Positions 1 to 7,375 of a stretch of DNA of 64,000 nucleotides are shown piece by piece (the first letter of the stretch is position 1; every line of letters begins with the position of its first letter). Source of the DNA: Candidatus Saccharibacteria bacterium UBA1235. GTDB lineage: Bacteria; Patescibacteriota; Saccharimonadia; Saccharimonadales; Saccharimonadaceae. The stretch spans positions 1 through 64,000 of the forward strand of contig DBWP01000015.1 of assembly GCA_002309075.1 (NCBI GenBank). Reading direction: 5' to 3'. A program made the translations under genes and the position numbers. The notes below the pieces were generated by a model. That model was not told the origin of the DNA. It worked only from the letters and a program-made list of their open reading frames with translations, and searched no databases.

Positions 1-152
1 TGCTTGCCGTCAATTAAAATCTTTTCATCGTTAATTTCAAATTGTTAATCAGAGAGTCGTAAAGAATTATTTCGGCCGTTTTAAAGCGACCTCAAATACT
101 TCCTCGCTTTCTTCACTATTTGTAGAGGTCGCAAAGGCGACGTGCTCAAACT
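1..152 (-). other. Structured leader of a leftward transcript leaving the window
   Basis: A consensus promoter just upstream (159-187) fires leftward into this stretch, but no good open frame is seen before the window edge. The transcript can form two mutually exclusive hairpins. One is a short GTCGC/GCGAC stem (128-132 with 137-141). The other is a longer GCGACCTC/GAGGTCGC stem (86-93 with 125-132), extended inside by AAATA/TATTT. They share 128-132. This could be a regulatory 5' leader or the start of a structured RNA. I did not recognise tmRNA, RNase P or SRP RNA signatures. Confidence 0.4.
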
Positions 153-158
153 CATTCC

Positions 159-187
159 ATTATATCGCACATTTTTATAAGTGTCAA
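159..187 (-). promoter_or_regulatory. Consensus sigma70-type promoter
   Basis: On the minus strand the sequence is TTGACA, a 17-base spacer and TATAAT, a perfect match to the consensus. It points left, out of the window. Confidence 0.8.
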
Positions 188-225
188 CACTTTTTTTAGA
201 CTTTTTTTACTTTTTTTAAAAAATC

Positions 226-254
226 AAAAAACCTCCCTGTTACAGGAGGTTTTT
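226..254 (-). terminator. Rho-independent terminator
   Basis: A hairpin with AACCTCC/GGAGGTT arms flanked by A and T runs lies 20 bases after the stop of the two-cysteine secreted protein. It separates that gene from the next leftward promoter. Confidence 0.85.
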
Positions 255-273
255 GAAAGCTTTTTAGGCTAAA

Positions 274-894
274 TTATACACCATAGGTAAGCGTATATGC
301 TGCTGAACCAGTGTAGGTTGCAGCTGGCGTAGATGTAGCAGTACTTACATTGTAAGTAATGGTGAATTCTGCGCCGCTAACAGCGTTCTTAGAGTTGCTG
401 TAGACTACACCGTTATAGATACCAGTGTTTGCACCAGATTCAGTTGCGGTGATCAAACCAGCAGATACGCCGAGGCTAGCATTTGCAGCAGCCGTAGCGT
501 TCCAGCGTGCTACACCATCAGCTGCAGCTTCAGATCCATCGTAAGGGATCATCGCACCAGCAACGGAACCGTTCAAACCGGTGAATTGTACAGCAAGATC
601 ATGACCCTTGGTCGTATCGTTACAAGTTACCGTAAAGGTAGAAGTACCGATTGCTGCTGCCTTACCACCAACGAGAGTAGCCGTATAGGTGTCAGTAGCC
701 GTAGTGTTAAAATCTAGAGCGCTAGAAGCACCAGTAGATGCGGCCGCTGCTGCACCCGTGCGTGAGATAGCACAAGTTTCGCTTAGATTGATTGTAAAGT
801 TATCAGTTACCTGGCTAGTGCCTGCGAAAACACCTACTGCCGGCAACGCCGCGAGTGCCAAAGAAGTACCCGCTAAAACGATCGCTTTTTTCAA
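274..894 (-). CDS. Secreted surface protein with two cysteines
   Basis: This 206-residue protein has a clear signal peptide: a KK start, a hydrophobic core and a likely cleavage after VFA at residue 24. The mature part is rich in Ala, Thr and Ser, with alternating hydrophobic residues suggesting an all-beta fold. It has only two cysteines (about 41 and 91), so one disulfide is likely. There is no membrane anchor or sorting signal at the C-terminus, which ends in a beta-like segment. The pattern recalls small secreted WxL- or spore-coat-U-like proteins, but I cannot assign a family. The start is supported by a GAAAGGAAA ribosome binding site, a perfect consensus promoter upstream and a terminator downstream, so it is probably a strongly expressed single gene. 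Confidence 0.8.
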   Translation of the reverse strand: MKKAIVLAGTSLALAALPAVGVFAGTSQVTDNFTINLSETCAISRTGAAAAASTGASSALDFNTTATDTYTATLVGGKAAAIGTSTFTVTCNDTTKGHDLAVQFTGLNGSVAGAMIPYDGSEAAADGVARWNATAAANASLGVSAGLITATESGANTGIYNGVVYSNSKNAVSGAEFTITYNVSTATSTPAATYTGSAAYTLTYGV

Positions 895-978
895 TTGATT
901 TTCCTTTCGTATTTTTAATAATTTTGTTTTTATTATTAATTATGTTCTGGTACGTATGACCTACCTTAACATACCTAA

Positions 979-1007
979 ATTATACATAAGTACAATAGGC
1001 TTGTCAA
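979..1007 (-). promoter_or_regulatory. Consensus promoter of the two-cysteine secreted protein
   Basis: TTGACA, a 17-base spacer and TATAAT face left, about 85 bases before the ATG. The roughly 75-base leader contains a possible GGTA/TACC hairpin near its 5' end. Confidence 0.85.
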
Positions 1008-1028
1008 CACTTTTTTAAAACTTTTTTA

Positions 1029-1056
1029 TGCTATAATAATATATATACAAGGAGGT
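1029..1056 (+). promoter_or_regulatory. Extended -10 promoter and Shine-Dalgarno site
   Basis: TGCTATAAT (extended -10) is followed by a strong AAGGAGGT ten bases before the ATG of the rightward membrane protein. There is no good -35 at the normal distance, as expected for an extended -10. Confidence 0.65.
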
Positions 1057-1066
1057 AAGACTGTTT

Positions 1067-1627
1067 ATGAAGAAAAATCGTACTAATTTAGCCATACTTA
1101 TCGGCATTATGTTGATAGTCGCAGCAATAACTTTAATTATTGGTTTCCTTCTACGCGGCAAAACGACCATTACGGGAAGCTTCCCGGACCCAGTTTCATC
1201 AGATTCTATAATTTGTGAAGGGACCGATATTGAGTACCCATATTTTAAAACCAACACAGCAGAAAAAACCACCACGCGTATTACTTCTACTTTTACAGAT
1301 AATAAACTCTCCTCCGTATCTATGGTTTATTCTCTATTTAATGATAATTCTTCTACTATTAATAATAGTGAATCCGCAAATCATGCAAAAATCAATCTAG
1401 CAACTCAAGCCGACGGCCTCGGCCCAGATATCTTTAATCTTCATTTTAGTAAACTCGCCGATCGCCTCGAAGCTCGATTCTATGCCGAAGCTAAAGATAT
1501 AAATAATATCTCCTCAAAATATCTGATGCTAGAACCTCTTTCTGACAATAACGCCGTCTATTCTAAAAATTTCGTTCAGAAAAATTATGAATCAAAAGGC
1601 CTAAAATGCCTGGTCGAAAATAAATAA
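1067..1627 (+). CDS. Membrane-anchored hypothetical protein
   Basis: This 186-residue protein of unknown function has a short basic N-terminus (MKKNRTN) and one hydrophobic helix (about residues 8-29). The remaining ~155 residues are polar and probably extracytoplasmic. Two cysteines, about residue 50 and near the C-terminus (KCLVENK), could form a disulfide. The N-terminal segment is more like an uncleaved anchor than a signal peptide because no AXA site follows it. The start is set by the AAGGAGGT site. The DUF916-like gene follows after 32 bases with its own TATAAT and AAGGAGG. Confidence 0.7.
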   Translation: MKKNRTNLAILIGIMLIVAAITLIIGFLLRGKTTITGSFPDPVSSDSIICEGTDIEYPYFKTNTAEKTTTRITSTFTDNKLSSVSMVYSLFNDNSSTINNSESANHAKINLATQADGLGPDIFNLHFSKLADRLEARFYAEAKDINNISSKYLMLEPLSDNNAVYSKNFVQKNYESKGLKCLVENK

Positions 1628-1659
1628 TTTGATATAATATATATATTATAAGGAGGCTG

Positions 1660-2604
1660 ATGAAAAAAACATTAATTAAGAAATGTCATTACATATTAAC
1701 GCTCGGAGTTCTTTTGTTTGGCTCGCTCTTCACTGGATACCTAGTACAGCCAGTAAGCGCTATCGATAATACGGCTACGAGTTTCATGATGTCACCAATG
1801 TATGAAAAAATATCTTTAAACCCTGGTGAAAATTATTCTAGTAGCTTCACAATCACAACCCCTTCACAAGCGACCTCTGATTTCCATTATAAAGTATCCG
1901 TTCAAAGCTACTATCGCGACGAAAACAACAGTGCAATTTTCGAAGATGTTGATGGTCGCGGCCAAATGAAAGACTGGATCAAGTTGAACTCTCCAGATAC
2001 CGGAGTCTTAAAACCGAACGGATACGCAGTTATTAACTTTACAATCAAGGTACCAAAAACCGCCCCAGCTGGCGGACAATATGCCGTTATCACCGTTGGC
2101 TCGGCAACGTCAGAAGTTCCCGATAATCAAGGGGTCAATATCCAAGAATCTGTCGCTATCGGTTACACAATCTATGCTGAAATAACCGGTACAACTATCA
2201 AGCAAGGTGAAATCATCGACGCCAACGTCCCTAGTTTCCTCTTTTCTGGCAAAATATCTGGTACTTCTGCTATCAAAAACACAGGTAACGTACATAGCGA
2301 TGCAACCTATAAGCTACAAGTCTTCCCTCTTTTCTCCGATGAAGAAGTTTATACCAACGAAGAAAAACCAGACACGCGTCTAGTTCTTCCAAACCGCACC
2401 GTTTATAACGAAACCACCTGGGACGAAACCCCTTGGTTTGGCATTTTTAATGTCGTATATACGGTAGAATTTGAAGGCGTAGAGTCTCAAGTTAGTAAAA
2501 TGGTCATCGTCTGCCCTCTCTGGCTCTTGTCTATCATAGTCCTAGCCATCATCGCATTGATCATCTGGGGTGTCATGACATTCAAAAAACGCCACAACGC
2601 CTAA
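1660..2604 (+). CDS. DUF916-like cell-surface protein with C-terminal anchor
   Basis: This 314-residue protein resembles the DUF916/DUF3324 (WxL-protein peptidoglycan-binding) family. Features are a signal peptide cleaved near VSA (residue ~35), an immunoglobulin-like beta region beginning MSPMYEKISLNPGE, the phrase GGQYAVITVGS, a second beta domain, and a transmembrane helix (about 285-307) with a KKRHN tail inside. In Bacillota these proteins bind the wall and partner with WxL proteins; that role here is inferred. AAGGAGG four bases before the ATG fixes the start, a TATAAT sits 22 bases upstream of the ATG, and a terminator follows. Confidence 0.75.
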   Translation: MKKTLIKKCHYILTLGVLLFGSLFTGYLVQPVSAIDNTATSFMMSPMYEKISLNPGENYSSSFTITTPSQATSDFHYKVSVQSYYRDENNSAIFEDVDGRGQMKDWIKLNSPDTGVLKPNGYAVINFTIKVPKTAPAGGQYAVITVGSATSEVPDNQGVNIQESVAIGYTIYAEITGTTIKQGEIIDANVPSFLFSGKISGTSAIKNTGNVHSDATYKLQVFPLFSDEEVYTNEEKPDTRLVLPNRTVYNETTWDETPWFGIFNVVYTVEFEGVESQVSKMVIVCPLWLLSIIVLAIIALIIWGVMTFKKRHNA

Positions 2605-2611
2605 AGTCAAC

Positions 2612-2642
2612 AAAAAAATCCCCCTCCTAAAGGGGATTTTTT
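2612..2642. terminator. Bidirectional rho-independent terminator
   Basis: ATCCCC/GGGGAT arms with A7 on one side and T7 on the other lie between two convergent genes. The hairpin can serve both, and its 3' edge touches the stop codon of the leftward rhodanese-like gene. Confidence 0.85.
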
Positions 2643-3663
2643 ATATATTATCTTTTAACCAATTAGAAAACGCCTCATAGTTATTATATTCATCTGCATC
2701 TTCTTCTGCATCCGCTTTTAGCCACGCTGTCACTTCCCCATCTTTAATCACCGCGACCGACGGATAATATTTCACAAAATCATGAAGCGAAGTCTTTTTA
2801 ACATCCTCGAACATGATTTTATACATAGAAACACCCGTCTTTTTTGAATAATCCTTGATATATCCAGCCAAATACTCTGCAGTTGAACATCCAACTTGGT
2901 CAACAAATAATAAAAATGACTGCCCCTCTTTTACCATCTTGTCATAAGTCTCCGCCGAAATTTTCACCAACCCCGTCGAAGGAACCGGCGTCAAAGCAGA
3001 AAAATCAATCTCATGATACGGTACTTTATAAAAATCGTAGACAACCTTACCGTCCGCTGTCGTTCGCTTCACTGGAACATTAAAATCTCCCTCATAGAAC
3101 CAATACCCCCCAACCACATAGATCTGTGACTCATCCCATCCTAAAGAAACCAGCATCTTCTTCATCATTCCAGCATATCCCCCACCCCCACACATCAAGA
3201 AAAGCTTTTTATCTTTCGGGAATAAACTCTCTAAAATCGCAAATGATTCCACGTAGTTCGCTTTATAAACCCCGTCTTTCTCCGTAAACAACGTTGGACC
3301 AGTATAAGTTTTTCCAACTGCCTCTGGTAAACCAGAGACATTTACGATATAAGGAAAAGGCACGACCTCAAATCCATTCACAAACCCCGAAAGATACGAA
3401 TCGCCTCCAATCGCCTCATAATTTCCCGGATCTTTAAGCATCCTAAGATCAATATAAACCGCATCTTCCCGCCCTAGATATTGGTCAATCGTACTCTCAT
3501 TGATATTCTTATCAATCCCAAGTTCACCCCGTTGCCCCTCTGTAACCTCTGGCGCTGGCAAATTCGGCAACCCCCTATACGGAAACGCAAATCGCCCCAG
3601 TAAAAATGCTAATACGGCTAAAACTACCGCTGATGTTATTGAGATCCATAAAAATTTCTTCAT
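2641..3663 (-). CDS. Membrane-anchored rhodanese-like / thioredoxin-fold protein
   Basis: The protein has 340 residues. After an N-terminal helix (about 4-25) comes a rhodanese-like domain (about 55-200), with VYIDLRM, then LFLMCGGGGYAGMM holding the candidate active cysteine (158), then VYVVGGYWFY. The last ~110 residues look like a thioredoxin fold (SFLLFVDQVGCSTAEYL, then YPSVAVIKDGEV) with one cysteine (259), not a CXXC pair. It may handle extracytoplasmic sulfur or thiols; this is inferred. The arginine usual in the rhodanese loop is absent. A TATACT -10 lies six bases before the ATG, and the stop of the upstream nuclease gene abuts that box, so the mRNA may be leaderless. Confidence 0.7.
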   Translation of the reverse strand: MKKFLWISITSAVVLAVLAFLLGRFAFPYRGLPNLPAPEVTEGQRGELGIDKNINESTIDQYLGREDAVYIDLRMLKDPGNYEAIGGDSYLSGFVNGFEVVPFPYIVNVSGLPEAVGKTYTGPTLFTEKDGVYKANYVESFAILESLFPKDKKLFLMCGGGGYAGMMKKMLVSLGWDESQIYVVGGYWFYEGDFNVPVKRTTADGKVVYDFYKVPYHEIDFSALTPVPSTGLVKISAETYDKMVKEGQSFLLFVDQVGCSTAEYLAGYIKDYSKKTGVSMYKIMFEDVKKTSLHDFVKYYPSVAVIKDGEVTAWLKADAEEDADEYNNYEAFSNWLKDNI

Positions 3664-3675
3664 ACTAAAAGTATA

Positions 3676-4377
3676 TCACAAAATCCCTATCGCAGGTTCA
3701 TTCGGACAAGTCGTAAGAACCCCTGAAATCGCCTCTTTTTCCGCCTCTGTTACCCATAAACCATACTTATATTTCACCGAAACCTGCCTCGCCACATATT
3801 GACATCGAAATTTCTTGTTCTCTGGTAGCCAAGTCGCCGCATCTCCATCCGATTTCTTTTCATTCGCCGGCCCATCCACCGCCAACAAATTCAAAGGATC
3901 CGTCGCGATATTATATCGAACCTCTTTATCTTTATATTGCGCCCCTTTTTGCCAAGCGTCAGAAAGCGCCACCACATGATCAATCTGAAGCTTCGAAATC
4001 TCCTCTTTATTTGTAAAAACTCGGTGCTCGCCCGTATAAGGTTCGTCAAATTCACCCCCAATAACCGTACATCCATCAAGCACCGCAGAACCCCCAAATT
4101 CCCGCCGAATAATCCGCTGACGCAAAGAACATCCATCTACCGTCGGCCACCCGTTATAAAACGCCGTCCTCTTATAACCAGTCTTCGGAGCCCGCCCTTT
4201 AACCTCTAAACGCTCCAAAACCTCCGACGCAAGTAACGTAGACTCGGATTCACCCCCGTTATTCTCAGCCTCCGCAACAAAAGTCGTCTCGTAGCTTTCG
4301 GGATTCACCACCAGCCACGTTATAACCCCTATAAGAGCCATAAAAACGACAACCAGTCTCCGCACCTTCCATTTCAT
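3676..4377 (-). CDS. Secreted HNH-family nuclease (DUF1524-like)
   Basis: A signal-anchor (residues 5-24) is followed by a compact nuclease domain. Key features are KLQIDHVVALSDAWQ (catalytic DHV), then DPLNLLAVDGPANEKKSDGD and ATWLPENKKFRCQYV, the layout of secreted HNH/DUF1524 nucleases. Such enzymes cut extracellular nucleic acids; supplying nucleotides to a nucleotide-auxotrophic epibiont is an inference. I chose the ATG at 4377. An in-frame ATG 33 bases upstream lies inside the terminator hairpin of the preceding gene, whereas TATAAT sits exactly six bases before 4377. This implies a leaderless mRNA and 233 residues. Cysteines at GCS, GCT, FRC and TTC suggest disulfides. Confidence 0.82.
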   Translation of the reverse strand: MKWKVRRLVVVFMALIGVITWLVVNPESYETTFVAEAENNGGESESTLLASEVLERLEVKGRAPKTGYKRTAFYNGWPTVDGCSLRQRIIRREFGGSAVLDGCTVIGGEFDEPYTGEHRVFTNKEEISKLQIDHVVALSDAWQKGAQYKDKEVRYNIATDPLNLLAVDGPANEKKSDGDAATWLPENKKFRCQYVARQVSVKYKYGLWVTEAEKEAISGVLTTCPNEPAIGIL

Positions 4378-4396
4378 AAAAAAATTATACCATAAA

Positions 4397-4424
4397 AAAA
4401 TACTAGACATCTGCCTAGTATTTT
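4397..4424 (-). terminator. Rho-independent terminator
   Basis: TACTAG/CTAGTA arms flanked by A and T runs directly follow, and partly overlap, the stop of the lysine-tail membrane protein. The promoter of the HNH gene begins a few bases later. Confidence 0.8.
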
Positions 4425-5001
4425 ACTTTTTTACCGATTTTTTCGCCGGTTTTTTCGTCTTTTTTGCAGTTTTCTTCGCTGTTTTCTTCTGTGTAGGCTT
4501 TTTCGCGGACTTTTTCGCTGGTTTTTTCCCGGTTTTAGGTCTTTTCATAAAGCTAAAAACCGCCACTACGATTATTACGGCCGCTACAACCACCCCTGTT
4601 GCGAGATGTGCAGCTATCGAAATTGCCCCGCTATCTAAACCAGTCGCAGAACTTACGACCTCTAGAGTTTCCGTCGCTTCTTGAGGTTTTTCCGCCTCTT
4701 TCGCATCTTCCGTCGCCTCTGTTATAATAGTAACTTCCTCTGGCGCCGCCTCTGTAGTTTTATCAGCAGACTCAGCCGTTTTAACTGCCTGTTTAGGCGT
4801 TTTCTTAGTTTGCTTGGCTGCCGGCGCCGTCTCTGTTACGGTCTGCTCGTTTTCTATGGAAACCGCTGGCTCTGCCATTTCTTCGCCTATTTCTCTATAT
4901 TCAAATTCTGAACCTTTTTCATTTTCGCCCCCGTTCTTACTATATGTAAAAACAGCCCCTTCAGCGTTACCAGTTAAAACTGTTTCTACATTTTTTTCCA
5001 T
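4423..5001 (-). CDS. Single-pass membrane protein with histone H1-like lysine-rich tail
   Basis: The protein has 192 residues in three parts. Residues 1-125 are acidic and rich in Glu, Thr and Ala with low complexity. A transmembrane helix follows at about 130-152 (HLATGVVVAAVIIVVAVFSF). The last ~40 residues are almost only Lys, Ala, Pro and Thr in KKPAKKSAKK-type repeats, as in histone H1 and bacterial nucleoid proteins. With the positive tail inside, the acidic part would be outside. The tail may tether DNA or RNA to the membrane; this is only a suggestion from composition. A perfect TTGACA-17-TATAAT promoter lies upstream with an 11-base gap from -10 to ATG, and a terminator follows. Confidence 0.7.
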   Translation of the reverse strand: MEKNVETVLTGNAEGAVFTYSKNGGENEKGSEFEYREIGEEMAEPAVSIENEQTVTETAPAAKQTKKTPKQAVKTAESADKTTEAAPEEVTIITEATEDAKEAEKPQEATETLEVVSSATGLDSGAISIAAHLATGVVVAAVIIVVAVFSFMKRPKTGKKPAKKSAKKPTQKKTAKKTAKKTKKPAKKSVKK

Positions 5002-5012
5002 AATATACTACC

Positions 5013-5041
5013 ATTATAGCACACATTACCATTTTTGTCAA
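5013..5041 (-). promoter_or_regulatory. Consensus promoter of the lysine-tail membrane protein
   Basis: TTGACA, 17 bases and TATAAT face left. The element and its flanks match a stretch inside gpmI (29255-29283) at 29 of 33 positions, counted by eye. Confidence 0.85.
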
Positions 5042-5082
5042 GATAAACTAGTTGGTCATCCAGATATAGCGTTTAGTCTTTG

Positions 5083-7053
5083 CTATTTAGCTACGCAACG
5101 AACCGCTGCCCCAATGCGTTTATTAGAAGAAGCAATCTGTCCTGACGCTATTCTATACGCGAAATTACTATCATCGACAGTGGAAGTCCAATAGCTCCCA
5201 CCGATATCAGTAGAATACGAACCATTCATATAGTGACCAGAGTTGAAGAGAGACAAAGCGGCGAAATTAGTATTTATTAAAGTATCATATTCCGCAGAAG
5301 ATAACAATCTCCAACCTTTAGGGCAAATGTCTGAGGTTGCGTTTTGCCCATCCGTACCTATACTCGCCCCTGTACCGGCAGTTGCCGCCGCATAAGAGTA
5401 ATAACTATAACACGGGGAGTTATTGACGCACTTCGTAGTGTTAGTATTATAAACATATTGTTGTCTATTAGTACTGAAATCTATACTAGAAGCCGGAAGA
5501 ACATAATTGGATACCACATTAGAATCAGCTGGGGTTAAAGTTGTTTTACCGGCAAGGTCCAAATTTGTTGTCATATAATAAAAGCCGCCAATATTCGTAA
5601 CGCTATATTTTTTACCATCACGTCCATCTACGAGGGTGGTAGAATCGCCATCGTTTGGCATCAACTCCGCAAGTTCCACGCTTGTTATATTCTGCATTGT
5701 TGGGCCGTTGTAAATGCAGCGTACAGAAACGCCGTTAGGGCGGTTGCCGTTCTTTTGTAAAATAATACTCGATGGGTAGACGAAGAGACGGTACATACCA
5801 GTGCTACCATAATATGTGGAAGACCAGAAGGAGCCATACTCGCCTTTGCTACTAACTGACCCCTCGTTGAAATAGCCAGAAAGAGAAGCCTTAAGAGCTA
5901 GAACGAAGTTTGTATCGTTACTAGAATAGGCTGCGTAAAGAGCCTGGTATTCACCGGATGACGACCCTCCGGTTGGCAATCTCCAGCCCTTAGGGCAAAT
6001 ATCTTCTGTGGCGTTACCTGATGGAGAGCCTGAGCTTGTTCCGTTACCATAACAGTAAGAGCCTGCTGATGCGGCACAAAAATTATAATAGACTCCTATT
6101 TTGCCCGTTACGCTAGTTTGTCCCATAGCGACAGGTTGGGTTTGGTCCTTATTTACAGCACTAGAGAGAGGAACCGAATAGCTATAAGAACTAGTCCAGC
6201 TCGAGGCCCCAGCCGTAGCGTACTGGTTTCCCGCCGAACGATTACCACTCTTCAGGCTAATTAACGAAGCCTCAGAGGCGTTAGTGTTGGAAGTAGTAAT
6301 ATTATTTAAGATTGTGCTATTAATAAGATCCAACGCAAGATTATCTAGCATCCAATAGTTACCATCGGCGAGTTTCCCAATCGTGTATTTTGTTCCGTCG
6401 CGTTCGTCTTTTACCGTAGCCGTAGATCCGCTAGTTGGAAGAAGACTAGCAAGCGTCGAAGCCGTCATATTTTGCATAACTGGCGTCGGGTCTGGGTTTG
6501 CAGTTACGGCGAAAGTGATGGTGGATTGGTAGGTGCCTGGAGTTTGGGATGCGTTGATTCTGGAGCCGAAGGAAATACTGGTGGTATCGCCAGTGGTTAC
6601 GGTGTCTAGGCTATTTAGGTTTATGGTGGTTGGAATAGGGAGATAGTTAGTTGCAGTTTGGGTGGTGGTGTTAGTGTTAATCTTATAGCCCCAGTGGTTT
6701 ACAGTAAAATCACAAGTTGCTGCAGTTTGTATTGTACATGTGTAGCCTCCGTCTTTTGGAGCGAGGGTTGGGATGATGTTAGAACTATCTTCTTTTGATA
6801 CTAGATTAGTGTTTGGTATGTTCATGACGAGGTTATAGCCCCATTCATTACTGGTTGCAACACTTACTATAACGTTCTTTTCATTAAAGCCGGCAGAAGA
6901 AAGAGAGGATGGGGCGACATTCATGGAAGTAGTGCTTCCCATAGCTACACCGTCAGAATTGAAGAGCTTTACTTCCAGGATTTCGCCTTCTGGAATGGTG
7001 ACGGAGAAATCGTAGGCGGAAACATTAGGAGAAAAGTTTGGTAATAATCCCAA
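5083..7053 (-). CDS. FISUMP-domain surface protein, signal peptide out of frame
   Basis: This is the visible open frame of a secreted protein with two Fibrobacter succinogenes major paralogous (FISUMP) domains. Each has a MQN(I/M)T...LMP..G...TTV.D.RDG..Y opening, an ATxDICPKGWRLPT-type motif, a WSS/WTS motif and a final SVRC or AVRC strand. An N-terminal beta domain with CTIQTAATCDFTVNHWGYKIN precedes them. No plausible ATG exists in this frame; the first possible start is TTG at 7053, inside the hydrophobic core. The real start is probably ATG at 7108 (MIKKIAIGGG) after a GAGG site, but a run of ten G shifts the frame. Nine G would join it to a complete signal peptide ending NVSA. Its paralogue at 37454 has an intact signal peptide. 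See the G-tract entry. Confidence 0.8.
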   Translation of the reverse strand: MGLLPNFSPNVSAYDFSVTIPEGEILEVKLFNSDGVAMGSTTSMNVAPSSLSSAGFNEKNVIVSVATSNEWGYNLVMNIPNTNLVSKEDSSNIIPTLAPKDGGYTCTIQTAATCDFTVNHWGYKINTNTTTQTATNYLPIPTTINLNSLDTVTTGDTTSISFGSRINASQTPGTYQSTITFAVTANPDPTPVMQNMTASTLASLLPTSGSTATVKDERDGTKYTIGKLADGNYWMLDNLALDLINSTILNNITTSNTNASEASLISLKSGNRSAGNQYATAGASSWTSSYSYSVPLSSAVNKDQTQPVAMGQTSVTGKIGVYYNFCAASAGSYCYGNGTSSGSPSGNATEDICPKGWRLPTGGSSSGEYQALYAAYSSNDTNFVLALKASLSGYFNEGSVSSKGEYGSFWSSTYYGSTGMYRLFVYPSSIILQKNGNRPNGVSVRCIYNGPTMQNITSVELAELMPNDGDSTTLVDGRDGKKYSVTNIGGFYYMTTNLDLAGKTTLTPADSNVVSNYVLPASSIDFSTNRQQYVYNTNTTKCVNNSPCYSYYSYAAATAGTGASIGTDGQNATSDICPKGWRLLSSAEYDTLINTNFAALSLFNSGHYMNGSYSTDIGGSYWTSTVDDSNFAYRIASGQIASSNKRIGAAVRCVAK

Positions 7054-7077
7054 TAAAAAAGCTATACATATAATATA

Positions 7078-7087
7078 CCCCCCCCCC
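7078..7087 (-). repeat. G10 homopolymer, candidate phase-variation tract
   Basis: Ten consecutive G (C on the plus strand) follow codons for MIKKIAI, which begin at ATG 7108-7106. With ten G the frame reaches a stop about 18 codons later; with nine it continues into the FISUMP protein with a normal signal peptide. Long G/C tracts near the start of surface genes are classic slipped-strand switches. An assembly or sequencing length error is the alternative. Confidence 0.75.
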
Positions 7088-7128
7088 GATAGCTATTTTT
7101 TTGATCATTTTTACCTCGTGGTTATGAA

Positions 7129-7169
7129 ATAATTATAACATAAACAAAAACCAAACGTGTTATAATTAT
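7129..7169. promoter_or_regulatory. Divergent promoter region with 12-bp inverted repeat
   Basis: ATAATTATAACA and TGTTATAATTAT form a perfect inverted repeat with about 17 bases between the arms. Each arm holds a TATAAT -10, one for the FISUMP gene (left) and one for the small-peptide genes (right). The symmetry could also serve a regulator binding both promoters. Confidence 0.6.
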
Positions 7170-7172
7170 CTC

Positions 7173-7202
7173 ATGGGTCTAAAACCAGCACGTTATAGCT
7201 GA
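7173..7202 (+). CDS. Possible nine-residue leader peptide
   Basis: ATG lies exactly six bases after TATAAT (7161-7166), the spacing seen for the leaderless genes here, and is followed by eight codons and TGA (MGLKPARYS). The 31-residue membrane peptide begins 23 bases later. It may be a leader peptide or a chance frame. Confidence 0.35.
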   Translation: MGLKPARYS

Positions 7203-7225
7203 TAAAGGAATGTTCGGGGGTAAAA

Positions 7226-7321
7226 ATGAGAAAAATTTTTATTGCGTTCTCTATTGTAATTTCCGTATCTTTTTTAATTACGGCGTCAATATCGCTTCTC
7301 ATCACGGCTCTTGTAGCCTAA
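7226..7321 (+). CDS. 31-residue hydrophobic membrane peptide
   Basis: An ATG five bases after GGGGG opens a 31-codon frame. It starts MRKIF, continues with one long hydrophobic segment (FIAFSIVISVSFLITASI) and ends LVA. It lies between its own TGTTATAAT promoter and a strong terminator 11 bases after the stop, so it is a discrete transcription unit. Single-helix peptides of this size include type I toxins, small regulators of membrane complexes and signalling peptides. Nothing in the sequence chooses between these. The overlapping frame from 7210 is less protein-like. Confidence 0.5.
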   Translation: MRKIFIAFSIVISVSFLITASISLLITALVA

Positions 7322-7331
7322 TCAGCCTTAG

Positions 7332-7356
7332 CCGCGGCCTTTACGCCGCGGTTTTT
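7332..7356 (+). terminator. Rho-independent terminator
   Basis: CCGCGGC/GCCGCGG with a six-base loop and T5 ends the small-peptide unit just before the ychF promoter. Confidence 0.88.
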
Positions 7357-7375
7357 CCATGGTATAATAACAGAT

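Noticed and set aside
4378..4410. Longer start for the HNH nuclease at 4410
   Set aside because: This ATG lies within the terminator hairpin of the upstream gene, and the TATAAT box for the nuclease lies between it and ATG 4377.
5083..7053. Simple pseudogene reading for the FISUMP gene
   Set aside because: The 656-codon body has no stops or frameshifts; only the length of one homopolymer separates it from a normal start, which fits a switch better than decay.
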